Positions 36,382-49,597 of a stretch of 64,000 nt of DNA are shown one piece after another. Position numbers and translations under genes: made by a program. This DNA is from Phytophthora quininea. Taxonomy: Eukaryota; Oomycota; Peronosporomycetes; Peronosporales; Peronosporaceae. The stretch lies in assembly GCA_011947345.1 (NCBI GenBank), contig JAAVTG010000740.1, forward strand, positions 226,061 to 290,060. The letters run 5' to 3'. Positions within the stretch are counted from its first letter, which is position 1; every line of letters starts with the position of its first letter. The notes below the pieces were generated by a model. It had not been told where the DNA came from and did not search any database. It worked only from the letters and a program-made list of their open reading frames with translations.

Positions 36382-36874
36382 GTCCTATTAACGCTATTTT
36401 GTTGTACAGCAAATAGTCTTAGTTTTCATTTAGTGTTATTAACAGTAATTGACGTTGTGAGTTTCAGAAGGTGCCTCTCATTATTAGTGTTAGTAACTCT
36501 AAATGCTGTGAATAGTGTAGCAGAGCAAGTACGCTCGCTACACCAACGTGCGCTAGCCCTTGAAGATCCAAGAGAAGACATTCATGACAAAGGCCCCCGT
36601 TAAGAAGATAAAGTACTGTGATGGAATGGACTGCAATTTGGACAGTGAGTTGCTACGGAGGGGTCTTAAATGCAGGCACTCTCTTTGTTTCCACTCATCT
36701 TGTCCGTAAGTTCTTCAAAAGTCATAACTGTAAATATGGATATGCTCGGGGCTATTTGTGTATGCAAGTTTTGCGCCTGTGTTTTCGACCTGACCATTTG
36801 ATGCGTATCCAAAATGGAGCGGCCCCTCGATCGCTGCGTCGCTTCAGTGTTCTAGACGCTGGACGCCACGAACG
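36382..36874. other. Spacer and leader of IFT121
   Basis: 36382-36790 holds nothing I can assign. A Cys-rich reading (CDGMDCNLDSELL) near 36625 may be transposon-derived. From 36790 on, the leader is conserved in the decayed copy at 31743, including CCAAAATGGAGCGGC at 36810-36824, so it was copied along with the start of the gene. Confidence 0.45.
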
Positions 36875-39800
36875 ATGTTCATCTTCCTGAGCAAGAAGAT
36901 CGCCATCCCCAACAACGTCAAGCTTCGGTGCGCGTCCTGGAACACAGAGCAAGGATGGATCGCCTGCGGCGGACAGCACGGGCTGCTGAAAGTGCTGCGA
37001 CTCGAGTCGGCGGCGCAAGCGGACGGCAAAGGTCCGCGCGGCATCGCGGCCGCCAGCAACCTCACCATGAACCAGTCGCTGGAAGGACATAACGGCGCCG
37101 TAGTGTGCGCTACGTGGAACGCCAACTTCAAGAAGCTCACCACGAGCGACGAGAACGGCTTGATCATCGTCTGGGTGCTGCATCGCGGCATGTGGTACGA
37201 GGAGATGATCAACAACCGCAACAAGAGCGTCGTGCGGGACATGAAGTGGACCACCGACGGCCAAAGATCTGCATCGCCTACGAGGACGGCGCTGTGATCG
37301 TTGGATCCGTGGACGGGAACCGCCTCTGGGGCAAGGAGATGAAGACTCAACTCGCTTTTGTCGAGTGGTCACCCGATGGAAAGTCGCTGCTGTTTGTGAC
37401 CAAGGAAGGAGAAGTGGCGGTGCACGACGCCATGGGCAACAAGGTCAGCAACTTGACGTTGTACGCTGTCGAGTCTCGTGGCAACGACTACAAGATCATT
37501 GGCGTCCACTGGTACGACGGTATCGAAGGCCACATCAGCCAGGAGGCACCAACGTTGGCCATTGCGTTCCGTGATGGCAAAGTGCAGATCACTCGAGGCA
37601 GGTTCGATGAGAACGCCGTGCTCATTGACACCGGAATGGAATTGACGCAGGTGAGGTGGAACAACGACGGTAGCGTGATCGCGTTGGCGGGTACGCAGGT
37701 CGACACGTCGGGGTCGAAAAGCGACACGCCTAAAGAGTTCAACGTCGTGCAGTTCTACGATCCATTTGGGCGGCACTTGCGCTCGCTTCGCGTGCCAGGG
37801 AGTCGTATCGAAGCGCTTGCGTGGGAAGGCACCGGGCTGCGAATTTGTCTGGCAGTGGACTCGCACATTTACTTTGCAAATATTCGACCAGCGTACAAGT
37901 GGGGGTTCTACGCGAACACGTTAGTGTACACATACAACCGCGCAGACCAGATCGAGAACTGCGTCGTGTTTTGGGACACCAAGTCTGACGAGCGCTGCAC
38001 CAAGTACATTCGTGGACTGTTGGCAATCAAAGCTGCAGGCGATAATTGCGTTCTCGTGACCAAGATTTACAATGAGGACATGGGAGCAGGAGAGGTCAAC
38101 GGACAGATCGTAGACAATGACCAAGGCGTGTTCAAGGAGATTCAATACCAACTGATCCTTTGCGACACAATCGGAAGCCCCATTGAGTCCAAGATCATCG
38201 ACTTTGAGCCAATGTACGTGGCCATGACATCGCGCCACATCGTTGCTGCCTCTACAGATGCAATCTACGTGTGGCAATACAAGAACTCAAGCGCCAAGCT
38301 AACTGGCTTGGTGTCCGGCAACTCGAATGCCGTGGACGTTAGCACGATTTCCCAGTTGCTACAGCGCGGAGGAGGACGTGAGAAGGCCTTCTACATTGAC
38401 GAGACGCAAGGAATTGACGCCGTGCACTTTCGATACGTTGCTCGCCAGTTGGAAGACCCAATTTGCGCGATATGTGCCTCCGAAAGCTGGATATTTGCAG
38501 CGCGGGCAAGCGGGTTGATCCACTGCTTCACATTACCACACATTTCGTTGGAAATGAAGTACATCGTGAACTGCCGCCCTCAATTCCTGGCACTCAACTG
38601 CAATTCAACGCAGCTGAGTGTGATTGACATCAACGGAATGTTGACAATCATGGAGGTGGGAGCGGCGGGAAGTATAAACACCACGCAAGGTAAGATGTTG
38701 AACTTTGAGAAAAAGACGCGTGGGATGTGATGTGGGCGGAAGACAACCCCGAGCTCTTTGTGATGATGGAGAAGGCCCGAATGTACGTGTATCGCGGCTT
38801 GGAACCGGAAGAGCCCGTGTCATCATCGGGGTATCTCTGTTACTACAAGGATCTGCAGGTCAAGGCTGCTCTACTCGACGAGATTCTAGCCAACCCTGAG
38901 CAGCCGGACCGGAACATGGTGATCGAGTTCCAGACTCGATCATTGCGCGATGCCAAGGCCCTTCTGGATAACGTGGGCCTAGCTGAAGCTTGCGAATATA
39001 TCCAGGACCACCCGCACCCTCGTCTCTGGTCTCTCTTGGCTGAAGCAGCGTTGGATCAACTAGACTTTGGGATGGCAGAGCGCGGCTTCGTCAAATGTGC
39101 AGATTACAGCGGCATCCAGTACGTTAAACGCTTGCAACTGCTCAACGATCGAGTGAAGCAGAAGGCAGAGGTGGCTGCTTACTTTCAGAATTTTGATGAA
39201 GCCGAAGCGCTGTACCGCAAAATCGATCGTAAGGATCTGGCCATCGACTTACGCCAGAGACTTGGCGACTGGTTTCGCGTTGTTCAGCTTGTTCAGTCCG
39301 GCGGAGGCAACGACGACTTGCTAACGCATGCGTGGAATATGATCGGCGAATATTTCTCCGACCGCCACAAGTGGGACAAAGCGATCAAGTATTATACACA
39401 GGCGAAAAACACGAATGCATTGATGCAGTGCTATTACGCCTTGGGCGACTTTAACCAGCTTGAAGCACTCGTGAATGATATCCCCGAAAGCTCTCCGCTG
39501 TTGAAGGAGATGGCTGTGAAATTCACCCGAGCGGGACTGTGTCAATCCGCTGTGGAAACGTATGTGCGGATGGGAGACGTCAAGTCGGCCATCGACTCGT
39601 GCGTTCTTCTGAACGAATGGGAGCGAGCAGTTGAGCTCGCCGAGCAATACAACTTCCCACAGATTGAAAATGTACTAACCAAATACGCGAGCCATCTCAT
39701 GATGAACGGGAAAACACTGCAAGCGATCGAATTGTATCGCCGTGCTAACAAAAGTACCGAGGCAGCTAAACTTCTTGCGAAGCTAGCGAAGGATGTGCGA

Positions 39801-40519
39801 AAGAACCCGTTGCGTGCCAAGAAGCTGCACGTCTTGGCAGCTTTCGAGGTGGAACGGATGCGAAAGAAGATGCTTGATGTCTCTAATTTGACCACCACGA
39901 AAGGCACCACGGCAGCTCAAGTGACTGCGCAGACACTTGAAAGTCTTGTGCAGCACGATGCCGCGACAGGAGAAGATCGCTCCTTGGACAACCCGTGGCG
40001 TGGTGCTGAAGCCTACCATCTCTTCCTTCTTGCCCACCGCCAGCTATACAGTGGTCGTATCGAGCGTGCAATGCGCACTGCTCTCAAACTGGCAGCGTAT
40101 GAGGACATTCTAGAGGAGCGTGAGATATATTCACTCATTGCTCTCACGGCGTTCTACACGAAACATTACGAGCAGTGCTCCAAGGCATTCGTCAAACTTG
40201 AAACTCTTCCTGGTCTGGACGAGAAGGAGCTGCAGGCGATGAGCGAACTTGCTCTCAAGATATTCACGACCACGAGAGCGGAGCACCTGGACCCCACCAT
40301 GCGTCCTCAGGAGTGTCCGAATTGCCGTAGCTACGTCAAGGAATGGGACGCACGCTGCGCGAATTGCAGTCGCCCATTCCCGACGTGCATGATGACCGGT
40401 TCGTCGATCCAAGATCAACGCACACACACTGCAAAGCCTGCCGTCACGTGTGCATCGAAACGGAGATCCGTGACCAGAAGAACTGCCCTCTGTGCCACAC
40501 ACCGTTTTCTTTCGTGTAA
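36875..40519 (+). CDS. WDR35: Intraflagellar transport protein IFT121 (WDR35)
   Basis: About 1,214 residues and collinear with WDR35 of animals from end to end. It starts [19 protein letters not shown]. Then come two WD40 propellers ([42 protein letters not shown]), the linker [20 protein letters not shown], a TPR-like helical region ([52 protein letters not shown]), and C-terminal Cys-pair zinc-binding motifs (CPNC, CKAC, CPLC). WDR35 is a core subunit of the IFT-A retrograde train in cilia and flagella. Three single-base breaks interrupt the frame: near 37264 (A run), 38712 (A run, five in place of six) and between 40400 and 40440 just before the last Cys motif. Allowing for them gives full-length family similarity. 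The stop is TAA at 40517-40519. Confidence 0.92.
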
Positions 40520-40704
40520 ACCATTCTAAGAGCAGAAGGTAGACTAGCAGAGTGAAGACTAGCTACCAAGACATGATGAATGCCTTTGTTACTCATACAC
40601 CGCCCGTTGCCACGACCAACAAGTTTGGAGTGACCGTTCGAGTTCGTCGAGCGCAGTTGCCGTGAAACGACGCCAAGTAGTTGCCGAGGACGGTCGATTC
40701 CAGC

Positions 40705-43700
40705 ATGAAGGCAAGTAAGATCGCTGACTGTATTGTAATCCGCGAGTTTCGTGTGCTAATACCGCTCTTACCTGCTGCAGAAGCCCGCAGTTGTACAGAA
40801 GAAGGCTGAATCTAAGGCAGGCGACAAAGAGGCTGAAACTGATGACGCTGACGTTGACGAAGAGAAGAGGAGGAGGAAGCAGGGGATGAAGATGAGGAGA
40901 GCGACGAGGAAGTTGAAGAGGACACGGGGTTGACGGAGAACCAGAATCGACTTCTGTATTTGGTGTCTTTGTACTCAAAGCCGGCGATTCGCGCGTCCGA
41001 TAAGGAGGAGTGGATCCGCAAGCCAGCCTTGTTGGTATTGCTGTACGAAGCGATCGTGTCGAAAGCACTCGATTACGATTATGCGCCGTCGTCCGAGTTG
41101 GTCGAGAACAAGCGCAAATACTTTAACATCTCACAGGAAGGCAAGTCCGATCTCGACTTCTTGCGGGAAGAGGACCTCATCAACGGTCTCAAACTCTCGT
41201 CCAAGAGCTACCAGCCAGTGACGTGCTTTCAAATTTCCGAGAAGGGCCTGGAAATCGTATCCAAGATCAGCAAGACCGACAAGTTGGCAGTAAACGACAT
41301 GGCGTATGCTCCAGGAACGCTCCATCTTCTGCGTGTGGAATGGGATGGAGAAGAATACTGGCTTGTCGACGACGAAAGCGGATACCGTCGGCTTTCATCC
41401 GTAACTGAGACGGAAGACGTATCTTACGTCTCTAGTGCGTATATCCCCCAATGTCTTCGCTTCGGTGGACGGCCGACACTTAGCAACGCGCATCGAGCCC
41501 ACGAATGTGGTGTGAGCGATTCCAGTATTCGAGACCAATTGGACGAGATCATCACACTCAATTCCGTGTCTCTGATTGTCGCTGAGTACATTCCGTTCGG
41601 CTCGAACCAGGTCGTGCAGCTGAACTGCAATTTAGGCTCGACGGAGCGTGTCCAAGGAGGCTTTTTCACTGCGATCGTCGACGACAATGCAAGCGGAACG
41701 CAGATCTCGGTCGACCCAGGACTCACTTCTATCAACATTTTGGACTACACAATGACCAATCACGTCAACTTTGAGGCGGATATCCACTTCCCTGAGGCGC
41801 CAGGAGTTGTGCAGGTCGAGACCTTTGGCTGTTCGCTGACTGCAGCAGGGTCCTGCTTGTACGGCATGCAAGTGGAGGCCATTATGGATCGCATCAAGGA
41901 CAACATATCTCTCGACCATCTTTCCCGACTGCTAGTGGATGTGCACATGGACTCGTCCAAGATCGTCGACAGTGTTTTATCCGCATACCAGCGAGCACTG
42001 TTGATGCTTATTTTCTCAAATCATGCTGCTAGCCGCAACAAGATCAATTTGATTATCGCAAACGAGATCACACCCCACCTGACAGCAGAAGAATACATGG
42101 ACAAAGGAGAGTATGAAGATGAGTTGAAGCAGGTAATTGGAGACACCCGTGCTGCCTTCGACATCAGCGAACATGACACCCTCGTCTTCGGAGAGCACGG
42201 CTTACTAATTGCCGGTCCTAATAGCCGCCATCACGAGCCACTGCTGTGCAGCTTCTTGATGTACGAGTCCATGAACCTGTTCACCCAGAACTTTTCGGTC
42301 GCATGTTTGTTATTGTAGACGACATGGCCACAGTACGTAAGCTGATCAAGACGGCTGAGAAGGATCCCAACAGACTTCGAGACATCCGAACCAGACTCGC
42401 TGCGCTTTCGAAAGAAGTAATCATGATGGAGGAGACGCTGGGCTACTTGAAAGAGTCGCTGGACGAGGCCATCGTTCCCCCAGAGCCACCGGAGCAAGCA
42501 GGACGAAGTCTGTACGAACGCCTGCAGCTTGGAATTCACAGCAACCAGCTAAAGCGACGCGTTAAAGATTTGTATAAGAACATGTCCGGTGCGCGCCACG
42601 AACTGTCCGTGCTGAACGAGATGGCAAACATCGTGTCAAGCGAGAAGGATTTCCAGCAGAACGAGGCCATCCGCATGCACACGAGAACGCTATGTGAGTT
42701 GCAGGAAGTGAACGAACGCTCAGCGTCTACACTGATTATCATCAAGATGATGCTAAGCGGCCTGCTCGCGTTCAACATCCTCGACCGAATCACTGGAAAT
42801 TGGACGGTGACTGATGCCGACTGGATGAAGAGCTTCTTGGAGGTCATGATCTACGGGAACCCTGGCCTTTGGTTCTTCTTCAGTCTGTTTGCGTGGGTAG
42901 TCGTCGGTGGCGGTGTGATGTATTTGCTGCGTTACCTCACGTTCAAATCCCAAGGCGTCGTATCGATCAAAATTGAGCGGAAGTCGCCGATACAACTCAA
43001 GAACCTCACGACGTACTTACGCACCAAAATCCTCGATGTAAGGATTGCCATTCGATGCTAGTACTATTGAATGAAGAACTAACTTCTCTTGTCTGCTGTT
43101 TAGAATGAAACACATCATTATGAAGGTGGCGTGAGAGTCGCGAAAGTGGTGTGGAAGGAGAAGGACCGCAAAGAATGGGGTGGCACGGTTCCTACTATCG
43201 AGGTGCGTCGAGCGTCTCAGCTTCCTAATTGTAATATAATTCTGATAGTGTTGTTTTTGTAGTTGGAATACGACGAAGAGAACGCGTTCATGCTACGGAT
43301 CGCCATCTCGTACAAGAAGCGCCAAGCAGCCAAAGCGTTGGCGTTCAACGCTGACGAGCTGTACACGCGACTGATGCAGGAGCTCGACAAGGCCAACATC
43401 TTCGTAGACGCAGACAGCAGTGCGTCCACACAGCCATCCGCATCTACAGGCGCAGCATTGCCGACGTCAACGAGCAAAAAGAAGAAACTTCGACCCCACT
43501 GCAACGAAATAAACGCACGCCCACTTCAACTTCAATTTTTGCTAAACCACACCACCCAAATCGGGTTTTACAGCATAACAGCAAACTTCATGAAAATATG
43601 CTCTGAAACTGTCCATTTCAATTTTGAGCGGCCCAGATCCGTTCTGGAGGTACGTCGCTATCATGCTGGCTCCGAGGAGCTACCGTGCGCTGCAGCGGTC

Positions 43701-43727
43701 GCTCCGTACCGCCAGCGCTCTCCGTAA
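40705..43727 (+). CDS. Uncharacterised large protein with two C-terminal TM helices
   Basis: About 900 residues; I do not recognise the family. A probable first exon (ATG 40705, MKA) and a roughly 70-nt intron precede a Lys/Glu-rich acidic stretch. The main part is a long globular region (ENQNRLLYLVSLYSKPAIR, EEYWLVDDESGYRRLS, FGEHGLLIAGPNS). After 42330 it becomes helical (RDIRTRLAALSKEVIMMEE). Two hydrophobic helices lie at about 42735-42800 (TLIIIKMMLSGLLAFNI) and 42870-42930 (GLWFFFSLFAWVVVGGG). Two introns follow at 43038-43103 and 43203-43262, then a short basic tail. Helical stalk plus two closely spaced TM helices recalls CorA-like topology, but no signature motif was seen. Single-base breaks occur near 40865 and 42294 (T run). 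The 3' end is uncertain: the frame stays open to 43727, overlapping the next gene's start, so the true stop may be earlier. Confidence 0.6.
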
Positions 43728-46625
43728 GCGACGCAGCACCTTGCCAAACCCAGACGCGTCTCTTTAGAACTTCCTGCAGCCTCCAGGCCTCTCTCCGCCA
43801 CACAACCTCGATCTCTTCAGTCTGCATCCTACAGAAGATTCTCTCACGTGGTCTCCAGTCGCCCACCGATACCTGAAGATGAGTACGATGAGCTCAAGAC
43901 GTTTATATCCGACCCAGAGACGAGTGGAGCTCATGCAGAGCGAGTTAGAGACATTGTTACGCAGTGGATGCAGCTCCACGTGGACCCCAACATGCCTGGA
44001 CAAGATGCGACGGTCATGGTGATGGTAGCGGATGGCCTACAAGATGCTGACTTTGTTATGAAAGTGTACACACGACTACGTGACGGTGGCGTAGACCCGT
44101 CACCACTTACGCTGGAATACACAGCGGCAGCTTGCGGCAACCTTGGCCAATGGCGCACTGCGCTCGAAGTGATCGAGTTCATGCACCGGAACGTGGAGAT
44201 TATGCAGCCATCCTTGGATATTTATGAGAACGCGATTCGTTCTTGCCTTGTAGCCAAGAAATGGATGCGAGCGAGACATTTACTGGAGGAGATGAGGATC
44301 TACGGCTTGGAGGCTTCCCTAGAGCTGCATGTTGCGTCTATTCGCCTTTGTATTGATAGCGAGGAACCGACAGCGACAAAAATGTTGCTGCAGAAGTGTT
44401 TGGAGGTGTATGATGAAGAACTGGATGCAGAAGAGAAGCAGGAGGTTCTAATGGACTTATTTCGTGCTGCAGTGGACGCCAAGTCGCTCCCACAAGCGCA
44501 ATTCTTCCGTGACGAAATGTTCGTCAGGGGTTTTACAATCCCGGACGATGTATATACCCAACTGATTCATTTGTGTGCAGTGATGAGGCGATGGCATCAA
44601 GGCCGCGTATTGCTGGCGCAATTTGTAGACATCAATGCTGCGCCTCCAGAAGCTGCCCCATCCTTCCGATATACAGACGACGCTGTACGTCTTCTCCACG
44701 AGATGCATGCGCACTCAATTGAGGTTCCGTTGGAAGTATACAACGCCCTCCTACGGAATGTTGCACAGATCTGCTTGTTTGACGATGCCTTGCCAGTCTT
44801 TAAAGATATGCGTAAGCGTGGCATAACACCCGATGCAACCTCATTCGCAGCCATGTTGCACTCATGCGGGAAGCGCGTGAAGCAGTCCGAGCGCTTCTTT
44901 CAAGATTTAAAGCGGGCTAACTGCAAGCCTTCACTTGATGTCGCATACGCGTATCTAAAGGTCCCTAGCCGTGCCAAGGAATGGGAGGAAGTCCTGCGAA
45001 GGTATAGCAATATGAGTGACGACGGTCTGTTCAAGGACCTCTCGCTAGAGTCAGACGTTCGGATTCAATCTCTAGTAGCAGTCGCTTATGGCCGACTACA
45101 ACGTTCCGAGGAGATGCTGCGAGTGTTTACTTCCATGAAGGTGAAGGGGATGGAGCCGAACTTGTACGTCTATGGCGAGGCGCTGTTCGCGTATATTCGT
45201 CAGGGCCAATGGCGCCATTCGCTCATGCTGTTCGACCACTTGTTTCAACACCAAACGCCGGAGATGCAGGAGCGGCGTGCGTTGGAGAAGTTTTCAATGC
45301 TGTGGGACGCCGCAATTGTGGCCTGTGCACGAGGCGAACAGACAGAGCGAGCGGCAGTTCTCTACGACACGATTTTGCAGCAGCACGTGCGAATTTCTCC
45401 TGCAGCGTGCGAACGCCTTGTGCATCTGTTAACTAACGTGCCATCGTCTACGCTATGGGAGTCTCTAAAGCCGATGACGCATGTCCACCGCCGCTTGAAA
45501 GTGAATCAGTCCAATCCGCGTGTAGTCAACGCAGTTCTTACGCGTGCTGTCGAAGAGAATGACGACGCTCTAGCAGAACAGATCCTTCGAGAGGGTAAAC
45601 AAGAGCAACGAATTGTGCCCAACTCGATGACCTACGCGTTGATGCTGCGTCTGTACGCAAACCAAGAAGACCAGGCGAGTTTCCACAACTGGTGGCGTAA
45701 GATGGAGAAGGCGAAGGTTAAAACCACAGTCTTTGTGTTCCGTGCGCTGATGGACCATTTGAGGATCCTTGGCTCGGACTGCGAGAAGCCCGTGTATATG
45801 GAAACGATCGCCCACTTCCTCCAGTGTGAAGTGCCAGAGTCCCGCGACAAGAAACAGGTTGCTGCTTTCCTCGGACGAGAAGCTTTGAACACGATGGAAG
45901 GGCGCGGTATGAATCCTGACGCCTTGTGTATGGCGAACTACCTCCTGCTATCGCAAGAACCAGAGCACGTCACGCGTATTCTCACGTTCGTGGAAGACGC
46001 TTTAAAAGACAGTGAATTGAACGAGCAGATCACTCCACGTCTGCTGCACACACTGTTCGTCGCGCTCGGCGATTTCCCAGACAACCACCGCGTACGTAAG
46101 CTCCTAGTTACTATCACTAAAACCCGCCAAAGTGATCTGTCGGAGGACGCTTTGGCTGCGTACTGCGCCTCGAATGATGGCTCTCAAGCGTTGCTACTTC
46201 TCCGCGAGCTGTTAGACGCTGGCTGCTCTCTAAAGGACGAGCACGTCTTGTTCTTCCTTACCAACAGCTACACTGCTGGGTCGGCACCTCGTGACGCTGA
46301 AAACGTTCGGCCGAGGAGTGCAAATGGCGTGGTTGTCGACATGGCCTCACTGCTGCTTGAGAGCGAGGCAGTGGCCATGGAGTCGGCATGTATGGCCTTC
46401 CTCATTCAGCACGTCGTGGAGCTTTCCAAGTGGCAGCAACGTGACGTGTTTGAAGCGAGTACGCAGGAAGAGATTCATTCGATGAAGCAGCTACTGTTGA
46501 GAGCTTTCTCGAGCTTCTCGACCCCTCAAGTCTCCGAGTTTCTGGCTACGGTCGTTGACAAGAACGACCTCATCTTCGTGCAAAGCGTGATAGCGGAATT
46601 GCGGGAGCAGCAACAAGACGAATAG
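43663..46625 (+). CDS. Mitochondrial pentatricopeptide-repeat (PPR) protein
   Basis: About 988 residues. The N-terminus is Arg/Ser/Ala-rich without acids (MLAPRSYRALQRSLR, then SYRRFSHVVSS), a typical mitochondrial presequence. At least ten degenerate 35-residue PPR units follow, for example MHRNVEIMQPSLDIYENAI, LRNVAQICLFDDALPVFK, MRKRGITPDATSFAAML and MKVKGMEPNLYVYGEALF. PPR proteins bind organellar RNA one base per repeat and act in its processing, stability or translation. No C-terminal DYW, SMR or endonuclease domain was seen. One T is missing from the run at 43763-43765, which separates the first 35 codons from the long frame starting at about 43770. The start was chosen for the presequence. 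Confidence 0.87.
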
Positions 46626-46694
46626 ATTTAATTATGGCATATAGAGGTATACCATGACACCATAAGCAGTTGAAGTTGGTGTTTACTTCCCACT

Positions 46695-48112
46695 TTACTG
46701 CTTGCTCCACCACGAGAAGAACGGCTCCCACGCCACGAAGCCCGTTTTCCAAGGGTCGAGACTGCGGGCCACCGCTTGTAGTTGCTTCGGCGGCATTGTG
46801 ATCCCAAGTTGACCTGCCACAGCGACGAAAGCCGCATGTGTGACCTTCGCCTCCCGTTTGCTTTTATTTTTCTTGGAGTTGCTGGTAGTAGGCCCGCCGG
46901 TGGCCTTCAAGAACTCTCGCCACGCCTCATCTTGACGCATTTCGTGGGTCAATTGCTGGAGTACCGTGAGCGTCAACTTGTGGCTGATGCTGCGGTTCAC
47001 GCGGAAACGTTCGTGCAGTTTCTGCTGCTGGTCTTCATTCAAAGCCGCATATTGGGCCATGATGACAGCAGGTGGGACGAGTTCCTCCTCTGGCAGTGGA
47101 AATGCTACCGGTGGGATTGCAATGAGGCCCGAAACGGAATGGGCAGCGTTGGTCATGACAAGTGTCTCGCAGGCGTTCACGAAACCTGCCGGCCGAGACT
47201 CATTGTTAGTTTCGGTTGCGGCTGGTGTGTTACTGTCCTTGCTCTCCTTGCCCTTAGTCTGACGGCTGGCCAGAGAACTTCTACGTGAACTGGCAGGTGA
47301 CTTTGGTTGAGAAGATTGAGGCCTTCGTACTGTGAACGCGTTAGACGCAGCACAGCCATAGATTAACGCTCGCTCTCGATTGAAAACTGGATCCGAACTT
47401 GTTCGTGAGCGAGCAGACTGCGGTCGTCGTGGAGCAGGACTCGGTCGTTCGTCAGCTGAAGCGGACCGTGCGGATAAAGGAGGTCGTGGAGACTGCATCA
47501 TAGCGTTCCGAAGGAAACTCTCGTGTTGGGATTTCTGCTGCTGGAGCTGTTGTAAATATTCGTCTTGCCGTGCGACGTCGGATTCTTGTTGCGCTAATTT
47601 CCACCGCTGAGCGCGATTGTGCCGTTCATCTCGTACGTTCAAGTACATCCGCCATCGCTTATCTCGGCGTTGTAAATGCACTTGGACTTTGGCTTGTCGG
47701 ACGAGGTGCTCGCGCTCTAGCTCTTTTCGCCGCTGTTCGGCCACTAATTCCGACCGCTTTCGACTTGATACGGCGTCTCGGTGCGCTTTGGATCGAGCTG
47801 CCTGCTTGTCTTCGATTTGTTTTCTAGTCAACTCGTCCAAGTTTGTTGATGACTTTCGTAACCTGTAGAAATGTTTTCGCTTCTCCAACCAGTCGCGTTT
47901 CTCTTCTTCACTTACTTGAGGTAACATTCTGCGTATGCGGCCAGGGGTAAATCCTCCGGATCATCAGGATTTTCTCCTGCTCGATACGCGATCATCGGTA
48001 ACTGCTGCTGGAGCTGCTTTAAGTCTCGAAAGCTGTGGAAAATGCGGTGGCTGGCAGTGTTGACCAGAGCGTTTTTCCGCGCTGTTAGAAGTGAGGGGTT
48101 TGTAGCTTCCAT
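46695..48112 (-). CDS. Coiled-coil protein with C-terminal EF-hand-like segment
   Basis: About 472 residues from ATG 48112. An N-terminal segment with MIAYRAGENPDDPEDL leads to a highly charged Arg/Glu/Gln coiled coil (SSRKRSELVAEQRRKELE and on) at about residues 75-190. A Ser/Pro/Arg-rich disordered linker follows (PRPPLSARSASADERPSP). The C-terminal part carries an EF-hand-pair-like arrangement, RVNRSISHKLTLTVLQQL and LDPWKTGFVAWEPFFSWW, though the calcium loops are poorly kept. Function unknown. A missing A near 47925 splits off the first 65 codons. It starts 12 bp from the stop of the next minus-strand gene. Confidence 0.6.
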
Positions 48113-48123
48113 TGAGTGGCGTT

Positions 48124-49487
48124 TCACTGCTTTGTGGTAGACTTTCGTGTCAGCTTCGTTCTCACTTTTGTCTCGCTGATTTCACGCCATTTACCAAGGA
48201 AGACACTCCAACTAATGGGGTGGATCTCTACCAGATCGAACGCAAGTAAGTGGTCCCATGGCCTATCAAATAGTTCGTCGATAGATAAACCACTGCAGCT
48301 AGTCTTGGCAACAAGATGTCCTTCCGTTCTTGCTCTGTGGATCTTAGATTTGTCTCGATATCGGTTAGAGAACTTCCTGAAGCTAGTTTTAAGTTCATCC
48401 GGAAGGTTGGGGTGGCTCAGCAATGTCGGGATAAAAGCGGCTTCCCAAACGTGGGCCTTCATTTGATCTTTTCCCCACCCAGAGTAAGTTTGCAGAAAGC
48501 ATAATGCACTGCTCGGTAGGTTTCTGCTCCAAATTGATTGATCATTTCATGTGCATTCAGATCGCAGCAGCAGCGAGAAAGCAATTCGTTCCAAGCGATG
48601 ACTCGCTCCGGAGATGAACCTAGCCAATACAGAGTGTCGTCCTCTCTTCTAGCTTGGTTCTGCTGGGTATATCCTTCCAGAGCGACTTTCAAAGATTTAG
48701 CGCGAACTTCGTTTGTCGGTGTCAAGGCTGCCAACTGCTGGAACGTTGAATACACTTGCTGTAGATGCGATAATTCGTCTTCCTTCCGAATCGAGGCCAA
48801 CATATCTTGCAGAAAGAAATCATCTTGCTCGAGGAACTGCACTTGTCTGGGTACGAGATAAAAGCCGAGGATATTCTCGCTTGGGTCAGGAATGTCGACA
48901 ATATCGATCATCTCGGAAGAACCATCCGCTAAAGCGTAAAACCAGCAAAGCGGCAGAAATTCTTGACACCCACCGTCGTAATAGCGACTGATTCGACTGT
49001 AGACCTGCGCGTAATTGTCTTTGATCGTCTTCGACACGTATTCAGATAACCCTTCTCGTGACGAGATTTCGTCGTGGTCTTCACAGTGTTCTTCGTATCT
49101 CCCTCGCAGTAGCGATGGGATGTAGAACGCATGCACCCAGCCCACAGAGACGCCTGCTTGGTCATCGTCTCCGTCCACTTGGAACTGCATGATCATGTGT
49201 TGGTTGGCGAGATTTTCGTACGTCACGAGGCACAAGACACGAGCAGCAGCAACACGCAACGTTCGATCCGTCGACTGCAAGTCTCCGAACAGCACGTTTA
49301 ACAGTGGCGTCGCAGCATATCGCCGTACGATATCGTGACTCGAGTCTCCGAGGAGTTGGCCTACTTCTCTTTGAGCTTCTTTCGACTCGCTGCACTTGTT
49401 CGACAGCGTCGAATACACTTGAAGTCGCAGTCGTCCATCGTCACCCACCAGCCCTCGACGAGCGCAATCCTGCCACGACGGCTCCAT
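48124..49487 (-). CDS. ARM/HEAT-like uncharacterised protein
   Basis: About 455 residues from ATG 49487 (MEPSWQDCARRGL). The N-terminal half reads as short helical repeats (LQVYSTLSNKCSESKEAQR, RYAATPLLNVLFGDLQS, LRVAAARVLCLVTYENLA) like an armadillo/HEAT fold. The rest has no motif I recognise (YDGGCQEFLPLCWFYALADG, FHPNLPDELK-type helices, then a basic tail). One missing A near 48465 joins the C-terminal 110 residues to the main frame. Same strand and only 11 bp upstream of the coiled-coil gene, so their regulatory regions overlap. No function is proposed. Confidence 0.55.
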
Positions 49488-49597
49488 GATGATCAATGTC
49501 AAACGAAATCGTCGAAAATAGGTGTCGGGATGAAATGGTGAAGTGTTCATTCCGAATTAGAATACAAGCTAGCACACTTGCAGTATTTCAGTCCCAT

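Noticed and set aside
43500..43727. Real C-terminal tail of the two-TM protein reaching 43727
   Set aside because: Not accepted as certain: the stretch overlaps the next gene's leader and presequence and looks non-conserved. Kept only as the outer bound of that gene.
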